Source: Candidatus Colimorpha enterica (GTDB lineage Bacteria; Bacillota; Clostridia; Oscillospirales; CAG-272). From it: a DNA stretch of 6,635 bases. The notes beneath the pieces were generated by a model. That model saw only the letters and a program-made list of their open reading frames with translations. It made no database searches and had not been told where the DNA came from. The position numbers and the translations under genes are program-made. The DNA lies in assembly GCA_018065475.1 (NCBI GenBank), contig JAGHTD010000050.1, positions 1-6,635 of the forward strand, read 5' to 3'. Position 1 is the stretch's first letter, and every line of letters begins with the position of its first letter. Positions 6,321 to 6,635 of this stretch are shown here, piece after piece.

Positions 6321-6635
6321 TTATGCGTCAATATATTTGCAGGCGGCGAGAGCGGCGACCGCTCCGTCGGCGCAGGCGGTCGTGATCTGTCTGACCGCCT
6401 TGGTACGGCAGTCTCCGGCAACGAATACGCCCGCCTTGTCGGTGAGACAGTTCTCGTCCGAAATCACGTACCCTCTTGCGTCGCTCTTTACTGTCGATAC
6501 GAAATGCTCGGTATCGGGAATGAGACCGATCGCTATGAACATACCGTCGGAATAAAGCTCGGTCTTTTCGCCCGTTTCGGTGTTGCGGATGACGATACCC
6601 TTGTATTCGCCGTCGCCGATGATACTGTCCACGAC
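6321..6635 (-). CDS. trxB: Thioredoxin reductase, C-terminal part (5' end beyond the window)
   Basis: The last 104 residues plus the stop codon are visible. The protein is the flavoenzyme family that reduces thioredoxin (with NADPH, or with ferredoxin in some clostridia). Visible elements are the family strand DGMFIAIGLIPDTE (30-43 of the fragment), a GYVISDENCLTDKAGVFVAGD segment (55-75) in which GVFVAGD is the second FAD-binding motif, and RQITTACADGAVAA (82-95), followed by the final helix ending in KYIDA. The redox-active CxxC and the NAD(P)-binding GxGxxA motif would lie upstream, outside the window, so electron donor preference cannot be judged. Related flavoproteins such as ferredoxin-dependent flavin thioredoxin reductases share this C-terminus. 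The glycosidase gene follows on the same strand after 50 bases. Confidence 0.9.
   Translation of the reverse strand, partial: VVDSIIGDGEYKGIVIRNTETGEKTELYSDGMFIAIGLIPDTEHFVSTVKSDARGYVISDENCLTDKAGVFVAGDCRTKAVRQITTACADGAVAALAACKYIDA

Noticed and set aside
6271..6331. Possible promoter for the glycosidase: TTGACG (6326-6331) and TATTAT (6299-6304) on the minus strand
   Set aside because: The spacer is 21 bases, too long for a normal sigma-A promoter, and the 17-base position holds only TTCATA. Co-transcription with trxB is simpler.

Overview
The window looks like chromosomal DNA from an anaerobic Clostridia-type Firmicute, possibly an uncultured gut Oscillospiraceae-like lineage. The evidence is the NuoE/NuoF-type hydrogenase subunits, an RNase J, a TmcAL (YlbM) homologue, strong GGAGG-type ribosome binding sites, canonical TTGACA/TATAAT promoters with 17-base spacers, and compact hairpin plus T-run terminators. 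Lineage is inferred from gene content and style only. I see no insertion sequence, phage gene, CRISPR array, tRNA or rRNA.

Layout. Positions 1-1858 (minus strand) hold two genes of an electron-bifurcating or NAD(P)-linked [FeFe]-hydrogenase/diaphorase module: hydC/nuoE-like (complete), then hydB/nuoF-like (its 3' end lies beyond the left edge). They overlap by one base and are read from a consensus promoter at 1912-1940. The catalytic subunit hydA would be expected further left, outside the window. Positions 1859-2045 are a compact divergent promoter region with back-to-back consensus promoters, an AT-rich direct repeat between them and a perfect hairpin in the hydrogenase leader. Positions 2046-3149 (plus) encode TmcAL, the tRNA-Met cytidine acetate ligase. 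Positions 3150-3235 contain the end of one terminator-like hairpin and all of a second, in front of the RNase J gene at 3236-4912 (plus). A strong bidirectional terminator at 4916-4942 separates RNase J from a convergent block on the minus strand. That block is the 3' end of a thioredoxin reductase gene (6321-6635, cut by the right edge) followed by an intracellular clan-A glycosidase resembling GH39 beta-xylosidases (4957-6270).

How the genes relate. HydC and HydB form the NADH-oxidising, electron-relay arm of a soluble hydrogenase, fitting fermentative redox balance. TmcAL and RNase J both act in RNA biology (tRNA wobble modification; mRNA decay and rRNA processing), but the hairpins between them suggest they are not simply co-transcribed. 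The glycosidase probably trims imported oligosaccharides in the cytoplasm, and its position behind trxB looks incidental. Overall this is mostly housekeeping and central-metabolism DNA. I found no convincing new multi-gene system. The points worth a second look are in the non-coding control regions, the shortened TmcAL, and the specificity of the glycosidase.
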